From assembly GCA_945862165.1 (NCBI GenBank), contig CAMAXI010000016.1, forward strand, positions 1 through 47,728: a stretch of DNA of 47,728 bases, in the 5' to 3' direction. This DNA comes from Chryseobacterium gleum (GTDB taxonomy: Bacteria; Bacteroidota; Bacteroidia; Flavobacteriales_D; Crocinitomicaceae). The notes under the pieces are model-generated. The model ran no database searches. It was not told the DNA's origin and saw nothing but the letters and a program-made list of their open reading frames with translations. The position numbers were made by a program, and so were the translations under genes. How positions within the stretch are numbered: the stretch's first letter is position 1; every line of letters begins with the position of its first letter. Of this stretch, positions 22,888 through 30,547 are shown in pieces.

Positions 22888-24162
22888 ATGAAAAAAAAGA
22901 ATAGTTTGAATAGTAAATTATTAGGCTCTTACATGCAGTCATTCTTCTGTATCGAACTTCATACTGACGAGTCTCTTGAAGATTTAAATAACCTAAAAGA
23001 AAAAACAATTTCAACTTTATTGCATGAATACATTCATTTTTTACAAGATATTACAACGTCATTTGGTTTAACCAATATTATTAGTACTGTTAATCATCAA
23101 AAATTAGTTAATAAAACAATTATTGAATCGGATTTAGAAACTTTTAAAACACCGGTCGAAGTTGATATAAATACTGAATCAGATATTTACAATGCATTAC
23201 ATAGTATTTTTATAGGTGATTTTGAATCTGATTTTGATGATTTTTCAAAAATTATTGGATATGATTTAGTTCCAAATGAATTAGTTAAAGGTTACGAACA
23301 TCATCTTTATGTTTCAATAAATTTTGAAAAATTTGGACAAAATAAATCTTTCAACTTTGGAGCAATTCAAATCATGGAAAGTATGGCTTTTATAGTTGAA
23401 AGAAATATGTTTAACAATATAAAATCTCCTATTTATCCTTATCATATTGTAGAAAAAATCATAGAATTTATTTATCCTGAGATATTAGGAAATGATGCTC
23501 TTATTGTATCAATTTGTGACTTTTCTTTAATGTTACCAGACCCAGGTAGATTTTTCATGATATTTATTAAAGATATAAAAACAAAAGGTATTGTTGATGT
23601 AGAAAGTGCATATAATTTATTTAAGCACACTATAGTTAGAGCTAAAGATGTTCAATCTGATATTTTTCAATTTTATTGTAGTCGTGTAGAGCTTGCTCTT
23701 ATATCATTGAAAGATTATTTTACAGTTGAATATTTCAATGATATTAATAACTGGTTTGATCAAATATTTGAAAAAATTTCAACACACAAATTAGAAAATT
23801 TCACTTTTTGGAATGAAATCTTACAAGGGGAAAATATAATTCAAAAAAGAAATAAACTGATTGATTTATCTGCAAAATTTGGCTTCCCTTTAATTGTTAA
23901 TAATGATGGTCAAGCTGTTTTTTCTAACCCAGAAGATTTATATCCTGAAAATATATTTTCATTAAGAGCAATTAAAGAAGTATCAGGTGTTTTGAAAAAT
24001 GAACATACTCAATGTAATATGGTGAAAATGTGTAAAAATGGTATTGAAGATATTACTGACCATACTTGTAATACACCTTGGAATAGAAATTTAGACAATA
24101 AATTATGTCCTTTTACTGCAATAACAAGAATGTGGGGTATTGATATAAAACAACCAATATAA
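22888..24162 (+). CDS. HEXXH metallopeptidase-like protein (first gene of SIR2 operon)
   Basis: This 424-residue protein carries STLLHEYIHFLQDITTSFG near residue 50, where HEYIH is a zinc-type HEXXH motif. Further on are KSFNFGAIQIMESMAFIVERN (a Glu-rich helix that could supply the third ligand) and a C-terminal Cys-rich patch (TQCNMVKMCKNG, HTCNTPWN, KLCPF). No signal peptide is visible. I do not recognise the family. The ATG at 22888 is the first in the frame. It is very AT-rich. The 28-base gap to the next gene, same strand and no terminator suggest one operon. A protease that processes a partner or phage protein is a reasonable guess. Confidence 0.65.
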   Translation: MKKKNSLNSKLLGSYMQSFFCIELHTDESLEDLNNLKEKTISTLLHEYIHFLQDITTSFGLTNIISTVNHQKLVNKTIIESDLETFKTPVEVDINTESDIYNALHSIFIGDFESDFDDFSKIIGYDLVPNELVKGYEHHLYVSINFEKFGQNKSFNFGAIQIMESMAFIVERNMFNNIKSPIYPYHIVEKIIEFIYPEILGNDALIVSICDFSLMLPDPGRFFMIFIKDIKTKGIVDVESAYNLFKHTIVRAKDVQSDIFQFYCSRVELALISLKDYFTVEYFNDINNWFDQIFEKISTHKLENFTFWNEILQGENIIQKRNKLIDLSAKFGFPLIVNNDGQAVFSNPEDLYPENIFSLRAIKEVSGVLKNEHTQCNMVKMCKNGIEDITDHTCNTPWNRNLDNKLCPFTAITRMWGIDIKQPI

Positions 24163-24190
24163 ATACTGAAAAAGTAATAATTTAAATAGA

Positions 24191-25051
24191 ATGAAAGCAA
24201 CATTTGAAGAAAAAACATACGAGAGCTATTTTAATAATGAACTTGACCGGAAATCTGATATCTACTTCCCGCCTGGACAAGTTTTAGAAGGTAGTTTAGG
24301 ATTCGATGCTACCGCATTATCCAGAAATAGGAAAATATGGAGGAGACTTGGTCACCCATTTTGGTTTGTACCACATTTTAGAGGCGCAAATCTTCGAGAT
24401 ATTGCAGATGAAATGGAAGACTTTTTAAACATTGAATTAGAAAATATTCCTTTGATGAAGGCAAACCTACTTTTTCAATACAAACGTCCTGAGTACATTA
24501 CGTCTGCTTTAGGTACAGAATGGTCCCATTGGAATCAGAAATATTTCAGATATAACATATATGATGAACAGCAAGATTTATTGAATCACATTCATCAAAA
24601 ATTCAATTCAGAAGTGCTTGTAGTTTATGCTTCACCATGCACTATTGACATAAACGAAATTATCAAATACAGAAAAAACATAATTAGCCACTCAAATTTT
24701 GCTAGAGCTGTCGATTTACAAGGGCATCACAGGAATACTTACATAGAAGCAGGAACTTATTCAATTGCATGTAGTGAGCCAAAAAAAATTGACAATCTAA
24801 ACATTTTAGAAACAATAAAGAGAATTGGAAAATTTGAACAAGACACCGAAAAAGGAAATAATCAAAACTTTCTAACTAACTTTAGTTATAAAATTCAGTC
24901 AATTACAAGTGAATACAAGTACTTGTCTGACTCTTTCGCAGATTTAAATAAAGAAATTGAAAAAGTAAAAAGCTATAAACTGTTTTACAGTCTTTTGGTG
25001 ATGAGAAATTTTCGTCAACTAACAGGTTCTCAGTGGATAATTAAATTATAG
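24191..25051 (+). CDS. Conserved-looking protein with possible nuclease-type QxK motif (middle gene)
   Basis: The 286-residue product is rich in aromatic and charged residues in its first half: LGFDATALSRNRKIWRRLGHPF and FWFVPHFRGANLRDIADEME. Then comes LLFQYKRPEYIT, with FQYK resembling the QxK strand of PD-(D/E)XK nucleases and FDA as a possible acidic partner. Further on are WSHWNQKYFRYNIYDEQQ, VVYASPCTIDINEI and ARAVDLQGHHRNTYIEAGTY. I cannot name a family, and the nuclease reading is tentative. The C-terminal 60 residues are helical. It lies 28 bases after the metallopeptidase and 6 bases before the SIR2 gene. Confidence 0.6.
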   Translation: MKATFEEKTYESYFNNELDRKSDIYFPPGQVLEGSLGFDATALSRNRKIWRRLGHPFWFVPHFRGANLRDIADEMEDFLNIELENIPLMKANLLFQYKRPEYITSALGTEWSHWNQKYFRYNIYDEQQDLLNHIHQKFNSEVLVVYASPCTIDINEIIKYRKNIISHSNFARAVDLQGHHRNTYIEAGTYSIACSEPKKIDNLNILETIKRIGKFEQDTEKGNNQNFLTNFSYKIQSITSEYKYLSDSFADLNKEIEKVKSYKLFYSLLVMRNFRQLTGSQWIIKL

Positions 25052-25057
25052 CTTATT

Positions 25058-26176
25058 GTGGAAGAAAAATTCATTAGATATCAAAGTGAAAGAGATGTAC
25101 TTTTCGTGTTTGGTGCAGGTGCGTCAAATTCCGATGGATGTCCACTTCAAAAGAATTTGCTATCTGAAATCTTAAACAAAGATTATGGAGATACAGAATT
25201 AGCTAACCTTGTCAAGAAGTTTATCAAGAATAATTTTGATACTGAAAATGATAATTGCCCTTCATTAGAGTCTGTTTTCGGATACTTGGATTATTTCATA
25301 TCTAAAAAAGAAAGCTTAAAAGGTGGATATACAACTATCCAATTAATAAGGATTAAGGAATCTCTTATCCGTCTTATCCACCATAGAATTAGTGAAACTA
25401 AATCTCAAAGAGGGATATATAAGAAATTTTTAGAGTGCGTAAATAGAGTAAATAAAAATGTATCAATAATTACAATGAATTACGATACCCTACTTGATGA
25501 GTCTTTTGATTTTTTATTTCCTAATCAGGCATTGATTGATTATTGCATTAACTTCATGAATTATGAAGATTACGATAAAATTGAAGCTTTTAACTGGTGG
25601 GTTAATCCAAGAGAACCTGTGTATATTTGGGATAACAAGATACCAACACCAATTAAAATAATTAAAATACATGGGTCTTTAAATTGGAAATATTGCAACT
25701 GTTGTAATCAGGTATTACTCACCCCTTGGGATACTGCTATAGATATAAAAACTCAGGGATACAAAGGGAGAATAGGAGCAAGTTGTGAAAACCTAGAAGA
25801 AATATTTTTTGACCTAAAGTGTCCATATGATCAAACACTTTTTGATACCTTCATAGTTCCTCCTTCTCACATAAAAGACCTTAATCACCCTGCTGTTTCA
25901 AAACTGTTTGATGAGGCTGCAATAGAGATTAGAAAAACCAAGAAAATCATATTTATTGGTTACTCATTTCCAGAAGCTGATATTCATATAAAGGCCTTGT
26001 TTAAAAAAAATATTTCAGATGACACAGAGATAGAAGTTGTTGATCCATTTTTAAATGATAGCATCAAATGTAACTATAAGAGTATAACTAACAAAACAGT
26101 CTTTATTAAAGATAGTTTTGAAAATTTTATTGAAAACGAACTTGAAAATAAAATAAAAAAACTAATAGCTGTTTGA
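25058..26176 (+). CDS. SIR2-family NAD-dependent protein (defence-type)
   Basis: The 372-residue protein starts at GTG 25058. No ATG exists before the first motif. VLFVFGAGASNSDGCP is the GAGAS NAD-binding loop. SIITMNYDTLLDESFDF and IIKIHGSLNWKYCNCC (catalytic H, then a CxxC) follow. FDTFIVPPSHIKD and KKIIFIGYSFPEADIHIKALF complete the SIR2 core. Defence SIR2 proteins such as ThsA, DSR and SIR2-HerA deplete NAD+ on infection and kill the cell. This one is a short single-domain version, so sensing may come from its two operon partners. It is the last gene of the accessory region. After its stop I see nothing until the response regulator at 26408. Confidence 0.85.
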   Translation: MEEKFIRYQSERDVLFVFGAGASNSDGCPLQKNLLSEILNKDYGDTELANLVKKFIKNNFDTENDNCPSLESVFGYLDYFISKKESLKGGYTTIQLIRIKESLIRLIHHRISETKSQRGIYKKFLECVNRVNKNVSIITMNYDTLLDESFDFLFPNQALIDYCINFMNYEDYDKIEAFNWWVNPREPVYIWDNKIPTPIKIIKIHGSLNWKYCNCCNQVLLTPWDTAIDIKTQGYKGRIGASCENLEEIFFDLKCPYDQTLFDTFIVPPSHIKDLNHPAVSKLFDEAAIEIRKTKKIIFIGYSFPEADIHIKALFKKNISDDTEIEVVDPFLNDSIKCNYKSITNKTVFIKDSFENFIENELENKIKKLIAV

Positions 26177-26407
26177 CTATAAGGAGCTAAGTTTTCTAAG
26201 AACAATTGAATTCTACATAATATTTTAAAAAAGATATTTGAATGTTTTTCATCCCTTTTCACCCTTTTTGTCCCTTATTTGTTAGTCAACATTCTCAAAC
26301 CATTGTAAACATTGGAAACTTACATTTTGTATTGGAATAAATTCCTTCATCTAAAAATATTCCCCAAAAAGTGCCTCGCAGAGAAATTTACCGGGTTTAA
26401 AACGCTA

Positions 26408-27064
26408 TTAAACATACCCGTTTTTGGTTGCGTAGATGATTAGTTTAGCAACGGAATCGATATCTAGTTTTACGAAAATGCGGTGTCTGTGGCCTTCTAC
26501 TGTGCGTGTGCTTATTTTTAGTTTTTCACCAATATCTTTGCAGGTGAATCCTTCTGCGCTTAATCTTAATACCTCTTCTTCGCGTTCACTTAGTTTATTT
26601 AGTTCGTTTAATTCCGATTGTTTTTTATCAAATTTTAATCGTTTATTTAGAAATTCATAGATGGACTCAGAATAAAATGTACCACCATCTAAAACTGTTG
26701 CGATTGCACGCATGAGAACATGAGGGTCCTCTATTTTTAATAGATACCCATTCGCTTTCAATTTAAAGGACTCTTCCACCGTGAAGTTGTCTAAGTGCAT
26801 CGTTTGAAATATTACGGGTGTTTTAAAGTGTTTATTTTTTCTAAGTATGGCTAAAATTTCTAAACCATTTAGTTTCTTCAAAGAAATATCCAAAAGTATT
26901 ACATCAAAATTTCTGATTTTTAAAATTTCAAGCGCTTCTTCACCACTTGTGACCTCTGTAAAATCAAATGAATACTCTTCTTCGTCGTTCAACATTAATT
27001 TAACCCCCTCTCTAATTAAATGATGGTCTTCTATCATTAATAGGTTGATTTTATTTTTTATCAT
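26408..27064 (-). CDS. NarL/FixJ-type response regulator (orphan)
   Basis: This 218-residue protein has a receiver domain (about residues 6-125) with acidic pair ED12-13, phospho-acceptor Asp59 in VILLDIS, and YLLKIEDP. A LuxR-type HTH (about 150-215) contains LSEREEEVLRLSAEGFTCKDIGEKL and STRTVEGHRHRIFVKL. It is a phosphorylation-controlled DNA-binding regulator. It has no adjacent kinase and is a clear paralogue of the regulator at 28187, so they may share one kinase. Two palindromic AACACGTG-type sites lie about 165-210 bases upstream. Confidence 0.93.
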   Translation of the reverse strand: MIKNKINLLMIEDHHLIREGVKLMLNDEEEYSFDFTEVTSGEEALEILKIRNFDVILLDISLKKLNGLEILAILRKNKHFKTPVIFQTMHLDNFTVEESFKLKANGYLLKIEDPHVLMRAIATVLDGGTFYSESIYEFLNKRLKFDKKQSELNELNKLSEREEEVLRLSAEGFTCKDIGEKLKISTRTVEGHRHRIFVKLDIDSVAKLIIYATKNGYV

Positions 27065-27229
27065 GTGTTTTATAGTTCAAAGTATGGATAAAATATTCGT
27101 TTCTGTTACAGCGTCCATTATTTCTGGAATACACTTTTAGGAAGCATTTCACCAGATTGTAATGGATGCTAAACTTTCTACTTTGAAACATACTCATTAT
27201 AAATTTAAGATCTTGTTATTAAGGTTTAA

Positions 27230-27271
27230 AACACGTGTGGTCTCTAGTATAAACACGTGTGTATACTTGTT
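27230..27271. promoter_or_regulatory. Paired AACACGTG operator sites upstream of the orphan regulator
   Basis: AACACGTG at 27230 begins the first site, whose right arm is degenerate. The second site AACACGTGTGTATACTTGTT spans 27252-27271. The left arms start 22 bases apart, exactly as in the pair at 33043-33084, and 16 bases (27251-27266) are identical to 33064-33079. The conserved spacing of about two helical turns points to cooperative binding by one regulator. Confidence 0.65.
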
Positions 27272-27289
27272 TGACTAGGTGTAACTACG

Positions 27290-27703
27290 CTATGTTTCAC
27301 GAGTTGCTTGGTCGGGTTTGGCTAAAAATTCTTCGAGGTATTTTACTGTTTTTTTACCCATTGAAACTCCTTTTATTTTATTTGGTACTTGTGTTACAAA
27401 ATTGCTTAATTCTTGCTTGGTATGGATGTTGTTTTTCTTGAGAATATTTTGAATTCGCACTGGGAAACAACTATAAAAGCCACTAACGGTTGCTATTTCT
27501 TTTGGAATAAATTTTTCAAGTTGACCTAAACTTTTGAGACTTATTTTATTTGGAGAATTTGCTTGTAGGAGTTTTAAATCGTTTTTTTTAGCGAAATTTA
27601 TTAAATCGATTTGGGACAAAATTTCATGTTTTATCAATACATTTCGTAATCTAGGAGAGAAAGAATCTAAAAATGGGGATTCCATATTCATTGTGTCATG
27701 CAA
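27290..27703 (-). CDS. Small protein with two RNA polymerase alpha-CTD-like domains
   Basis: The 137 residues contain two helix-hairpin-helix units. The first is DSFSPRLRNVLIKHEILSQI with DLINFAKKNDLKLL and ISLKSLGQLEKFI. The second is FPVRIQNILKKNNIHTKQEL with SNFVTQVPNKIKG and SMGKKTVKYLEEFL. Both follow the alpha-CTD pattern (LSxRxxNxLKxxxIxTxxDL, then GxKSLxEIxxxL). Alpha-CTDs bind UP-element DNA and activators. A free tandem pair could recruit or sequester regulators. The start could also be Met5 or Met7. It lies among regulator genes and is divergent from the XRE gene. Confidence 0.65.
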   Translation of the reverse strand: MHDTMNMESPFLDSFSPRLRNVLIKHEILSQIDLINFAKKNDLKLLQANSPNKISLKSLGQLEKFIPKEIATVSGFYSCFPVRIQNILKKNNIHTKQELSNFVTQVPNKIKGVSMGKKTVKYLEEFLAKPDQATRET

Positions 27704-27832
27704 AGTCTAACTGTAAAAAAGTAGTGTTAGATTAAATATTTTCAAATTTAATTAAAATTTTAACTGTTTAAACTAAAATTTTTAGCAATGAAATTAAATA
27801 TCTCAAACCTACGATGACTCTATTTTTGTTTT

Positions 27833-28183
27833 ATGAAAGTAAAGTTAGGAGAGCGCATTCGAAAAGCAAGATTACTTAGAGGATTGAGTCAACAGAATAT
27901 GGCGGATGAACTTGGTATAACCGTTGCTTCCTTTTCAAATATTGAGCGAGGAACAACGAATATGAATGTAGATAGACTGTTCAAAATTTCACAGCTTTTA
28001 TCCATGAGTATATCAGAATTGTTACATGAAGAATCCGTAACTACCAATATAAATTTACATGATACAGGGGAGGAGTATCAATCCATTTCTATGTTGAATG
28101 GCTTGATTTCAAAACAACAAGTGGAAATTGAATCGATTTATAGACTAATAGAGGAGATAAATATAAAATTGAAAAACCTCTAA
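27833..28183 (+). CDS. XRE-family HTH regulator
   Basis: Of 116 residues, about 5-60 form a classical Cro/CI-type HTH: GERIRKARLLRGLSQQNMAD, ELGITVASFSNIERGTTNMN, LFKISQLLSMSISELL. The tail (QQVEIESIYRLIEEINIKL) is a short coiled coil, probably for dimerisation. It is a cytoplasmic DNA-binding protein, the only plus-strand gene in this regulatory block. It ends 3 bases from the convergent response regulator. It could be a repressor of this locus or bind the nearby palindromes. That is not shown. Confidence 0.9.
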   Translation: MKVKLGERIRKARLLRGLSQQNMADELGITVASFSNIERGTTNMNVDRLFKISQLLSMSISELLHEESVTTNINLHDTGEEYQSISMLNGLISKQQVEIESIYRLIEEINIKLKNL

Positions 28184-28186
28184 AAC

Positions 28187-28843
28187 TTATTCAATAAATA
28201 CTTTATGTATTATTTTTTTCTCAAGCGCATATTTAATTAAGCTTTGGGTAGAATTCGTTTTTGTTTTTTCGTAAATATTGGATTTATGCCACTCAATTGT
28301 TCGTTTGCTCACGAATAAAATGGTTGAAATTTCGAGGTTTGAATACCCCTCGGTGATCATAATTAATACGTCAAATTCTCGTTCGGTTAAATTATCTGGA
28401 TAGGTACGTTTGTTTACATTCGAAATGGCATCAATCATAATTTGGTTGATTTCTCTTGAGTAATATGTTTTCCCTGTAATTACATGTTCGATGGCATTCA
28501 AAAGTTCATCGTGATCGGATGTTTTAATAATATATCCTTTTGCTCCGAGTTCTATTGTTTTACTGATTACTGGAAGGTCATCATACATTGTTTGTATAAT
28601 AATCGGCGTTTTGTTTTTTTTAAACTTTAATTGTTTTAAGACTTCTATACCACCTATTTTATGCATAGTAATATCGAGAATTACAACATCAAATTTTTGC
28701 GTTTCGATGCATGCAAGGGCTTCCTCTCCATTTGTAGCCTCTGTAATATTAAAATGATACTTCGATTGGTTTGTCAACATAAAACGTACACCATTTCGTA
28801 TCATTAAATGGTCATCTGCAACTAATATATGTAACGTCTTCAT
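28187..28843 (-). CDS. NarL-type response regulator, partner of the histidine kinase
   Basis: This 218-residue protein has a receiver (DD10-11, phospho-acceptor Asp57 in VVILDIT, conserved K in GYIIKTSD) and a C-terminal LuxR HTH (LTEREFDVLIMITEGYSNLE, VSKRTIEWHKSNI). It is the last gene of the minus-strand operon that starts with the oxoamine synthase, 37 bases after the kinase. It probably receives phosphate from that kinase and is a good candidate for binding the AACACGTG palindromes, since LuxR-type domains bind inverted repeats as dimers (inference). Confidence 0.92.
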   Translation of the reverse strand: MKTLHILVADDHLMIRNGVRFMLTNQSKYHFNITEATNGEEALACIETQKFDVVILDITMHKIGGIEVLKQLKFKKNKTPIIIQTMYDDLPVISKTIELGAKGYIIKTSDHDELLNAIEHVITGKTYYSREINQIMIDAISNVNKRTYPDNLTEREFDVLIMITEGYSNLEISTILFVSKRTIEWHKSNIYEKTKTNSTQSLIKYALEKKIIHKVFIE

Positions 28844-28880
28844 AAAAAATAAAATTCTATTCTTTAATTTACCAAAATAA

Positions 28881-30173
28881 TTAATAGGAAACCGAAAAGT
28901 TTAAAAAAGTACCTTTATTTGGTTCTGAACCAAAATTATATTTTGCTTTAATTATATTTAAACGATAATCGATATTTGCGATTCCATTTCCATTATAAGC
29001 ATCTTGTGTTTGGATAAAATTAAACCCTATACCATTGTCTCTTAAGGAAAAATGAAATTGGTGATGTTCGGTATCTTTTAAAATATGTAAAATTAACATG
29101 CTAGCATTTGCATGTTTACAGGAATTATTAAAAAATTCTTGGATGATGCGATAGACGAAAAGTTCGATTTGTTTGTTCTTTAATTTAATTTCAAAATCAT
29201 TACTTTGGAAAATCATATGAATTTGACTGTCTTTGATAACATTTACAAACCGGTTTATGGTATTGTATAAATTTGAATTTGTCAGTAAACTTGGTTGTAA
29301 ATTCGCTGAAATTTCTTTTACTGTTTGAACCGTGTTTTTTATTATATCGGATGTTTTATCTATTACTTGGTTATATAACACTTCCGAATGTCGGTTGTGT
29401 TGAAGTGAATTTAGGTGCATTTTGATGGAACTCAATTCTTGCCCTAAAGAATCATGTAGCTCTAAAGCAAGTCGTTTACGTTCCATTTCTTGCCCTACTA
29501 TAGTCGCTTCTAAGATTTGCAATTGTTGATTTTTTCGCTCTGTAATATCTTTCGATATAAATAAAATAAACGATTGATCGTTTAAATGTATTTTACTTAG
29601 CGAACCGGCAATAAATACGATTTGTTCCCCTTTTGGAAAAGCTATTTCTATTTCTTTTTTTGCTTGATTACTGCTTTTAAATTCATTTAATTCGTTCAAA
29701 AGCGTGTCAGGAAAATCAGCTTCAAAATTTTGTTCATCATATTCTCCTGAAATAGAAAAAAAATCTGCACCGTATCGATTTGAATTTTCGATGGAAAGAT
29801 TTTTGTTTAGGATAATTACATTAATTGGGATTTCGTTATAAATTTCTTGAAAATATTCCTTTGAAATCATTTTGAAATGTAATTCTTCCATATAGGTATT
29901 AAAACTCATCGCAATCACATCAAATTCGTCTTTTTTTTCAGAATATGAAATTGAGGAAAGGTTATCATCAAATAAACTTTTTTCAATTTCTGAAATTAAT
30001 TGATTGGTTCGAAGTTTATGCTCATTCAGCTTATCTATTAGAAAATCAATTTCTTTTTCTAAACGTACCATCGTAAAATCTATCGAATGATTGTTCGTAT
30101 CAAACTCGGATGCATACGCATTTCGAATTTTAACAATTAATTTTTCGAGATATGCTTCAGTGTTTTTTTTCAT
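28881..30173 (-). CDS. Soluble sensor histidine kinase (NarX/DegS type)
   Basis: The 430 residues contain no membrane segment. Residues ~1-105 are helical. A PAS-like domain spans about 110-215 (VIILNKNLSIENSNRYGADFF to FILFISKDITERKNQQ). The HisKA_3 box QEMERKRLALELHDSLGQEL carries the phospho-accepting His (about 240). A HATPase domain follows, with FVYRIIQEFFNNSCKHANA (N-box), DNGIGFN and GNGIANIDYRL. It senses an internal signal through the PAS or N-terminal part and phosphorylates a NarL-type regulator. It overlaps the STAS-like gene by 17 bases and is followed by its regulator. Confidence 0.92.
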   Translation of the reverse strand: MKKNTEAYLEKLIVKIRNAYASEFDTNNHSIDFTMVRLEKEIDFLIDKLNEHKLRTNQLISEIEKSLFDDNLSSISYSEKKDEFDVIAMSFNTYMEELHFKMISKEYFQEIYNEIPINVIILNKNLSIENSNRYGADFFSISGEYDEQNFEADFPDTLLNELNEFKSSNQAKKEIEIAFPKGEQIVFIAGSLSKIHLNDQSFILFISKDITERKNQQLQILEATIVGQEMERKRLALELHDSLGQELSSIKMHLNSLQHNRHSEVLYNQVIDKTSDIIKNTVQTVKEISANLQPSLLTNSNLYNTINRFVNVIKDSQIHMIFQSNDFEIKLKNKQIELFVYRIIQEFFNNSCKHANASMLILHILKDTEHHQFHFSLRDNGIGFNFIQTQDAYNGNGIANIDYRLNIIKAKYNFGSEPNKGTFLNFSVSY

Positions 30174-30540
30174 TTTCTAATTTCATTTTCTTCAACCAAG
30201 AAACTGCTTCTTCTTCTTTAATAAATGATTTGAAAGGAATTACTGGTGATTTTAATCTTAAAAAAACATTAAATATAAATTGCGTAACTGGAGAATTTAC
30301 TAAAACAGCACAAGCACATAATAAGTCTTGCCCATGTTTTTCTGCATAATTTCTAGACTCAATATTCATACTTTTTAATTTTCTAATATCATAGCACCAG
30401 TATTGATTTTGATGATTCGAAATTTCCATCCTTATTTTAATAACCGATTCGATTATTTCTTTATTACCTATAGTTTCATTTAAATAAGTTGAATAAAGGA
30501 TACCATCATCCATCCAAAACTTAATAATTTCATTTTCCAT
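30157..30540 (-). CDS. STAS/SpoIIAA-like small protein
   Basis: The 127 residues follow the SpoIIAA-like pattern of Bacteroidota proteins of the DUF7793 type: an N-terminal strand pair (IIKFWMDDGILYSTYLN), RMEISNHQNQYWCYDIRKL, then ESRNYAEKHGQDLLCACAVLVNS, and a final helix FIKEEEAVSWLKK. Such proteins are thought to bind small ligands or partner proteins. It sits between the synthase and the kinase and overlaps the kinase start by 17 bases, so it may couple the metabolite to the kinase (inference). Confidence 0.7.
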   Translation of the reverse strand: MENEIIKFWMDDGILYSTYLNETIGNKEIIESVIKIRMEISNHQNQYWCYDIRKLKSMNIESRNYAEKHGQDLLCACAVLVNSPVTQFIFNVFLRLKSPVIPFKSFIKEEEAVSWLKKMKLENEKKH

Positions 30541-30547
30541 GTTTTGT

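Noticed and set aside
27077-27190. Inverted pieces TTCAAAGTA/TACTTTGAA and TCCATTA/TAATGGA before the orphan regulator as a riboswitch
   Set aside because: The arms are short, far apart and do not form a known aptamer. Chance is likely in AT-rich DNA.
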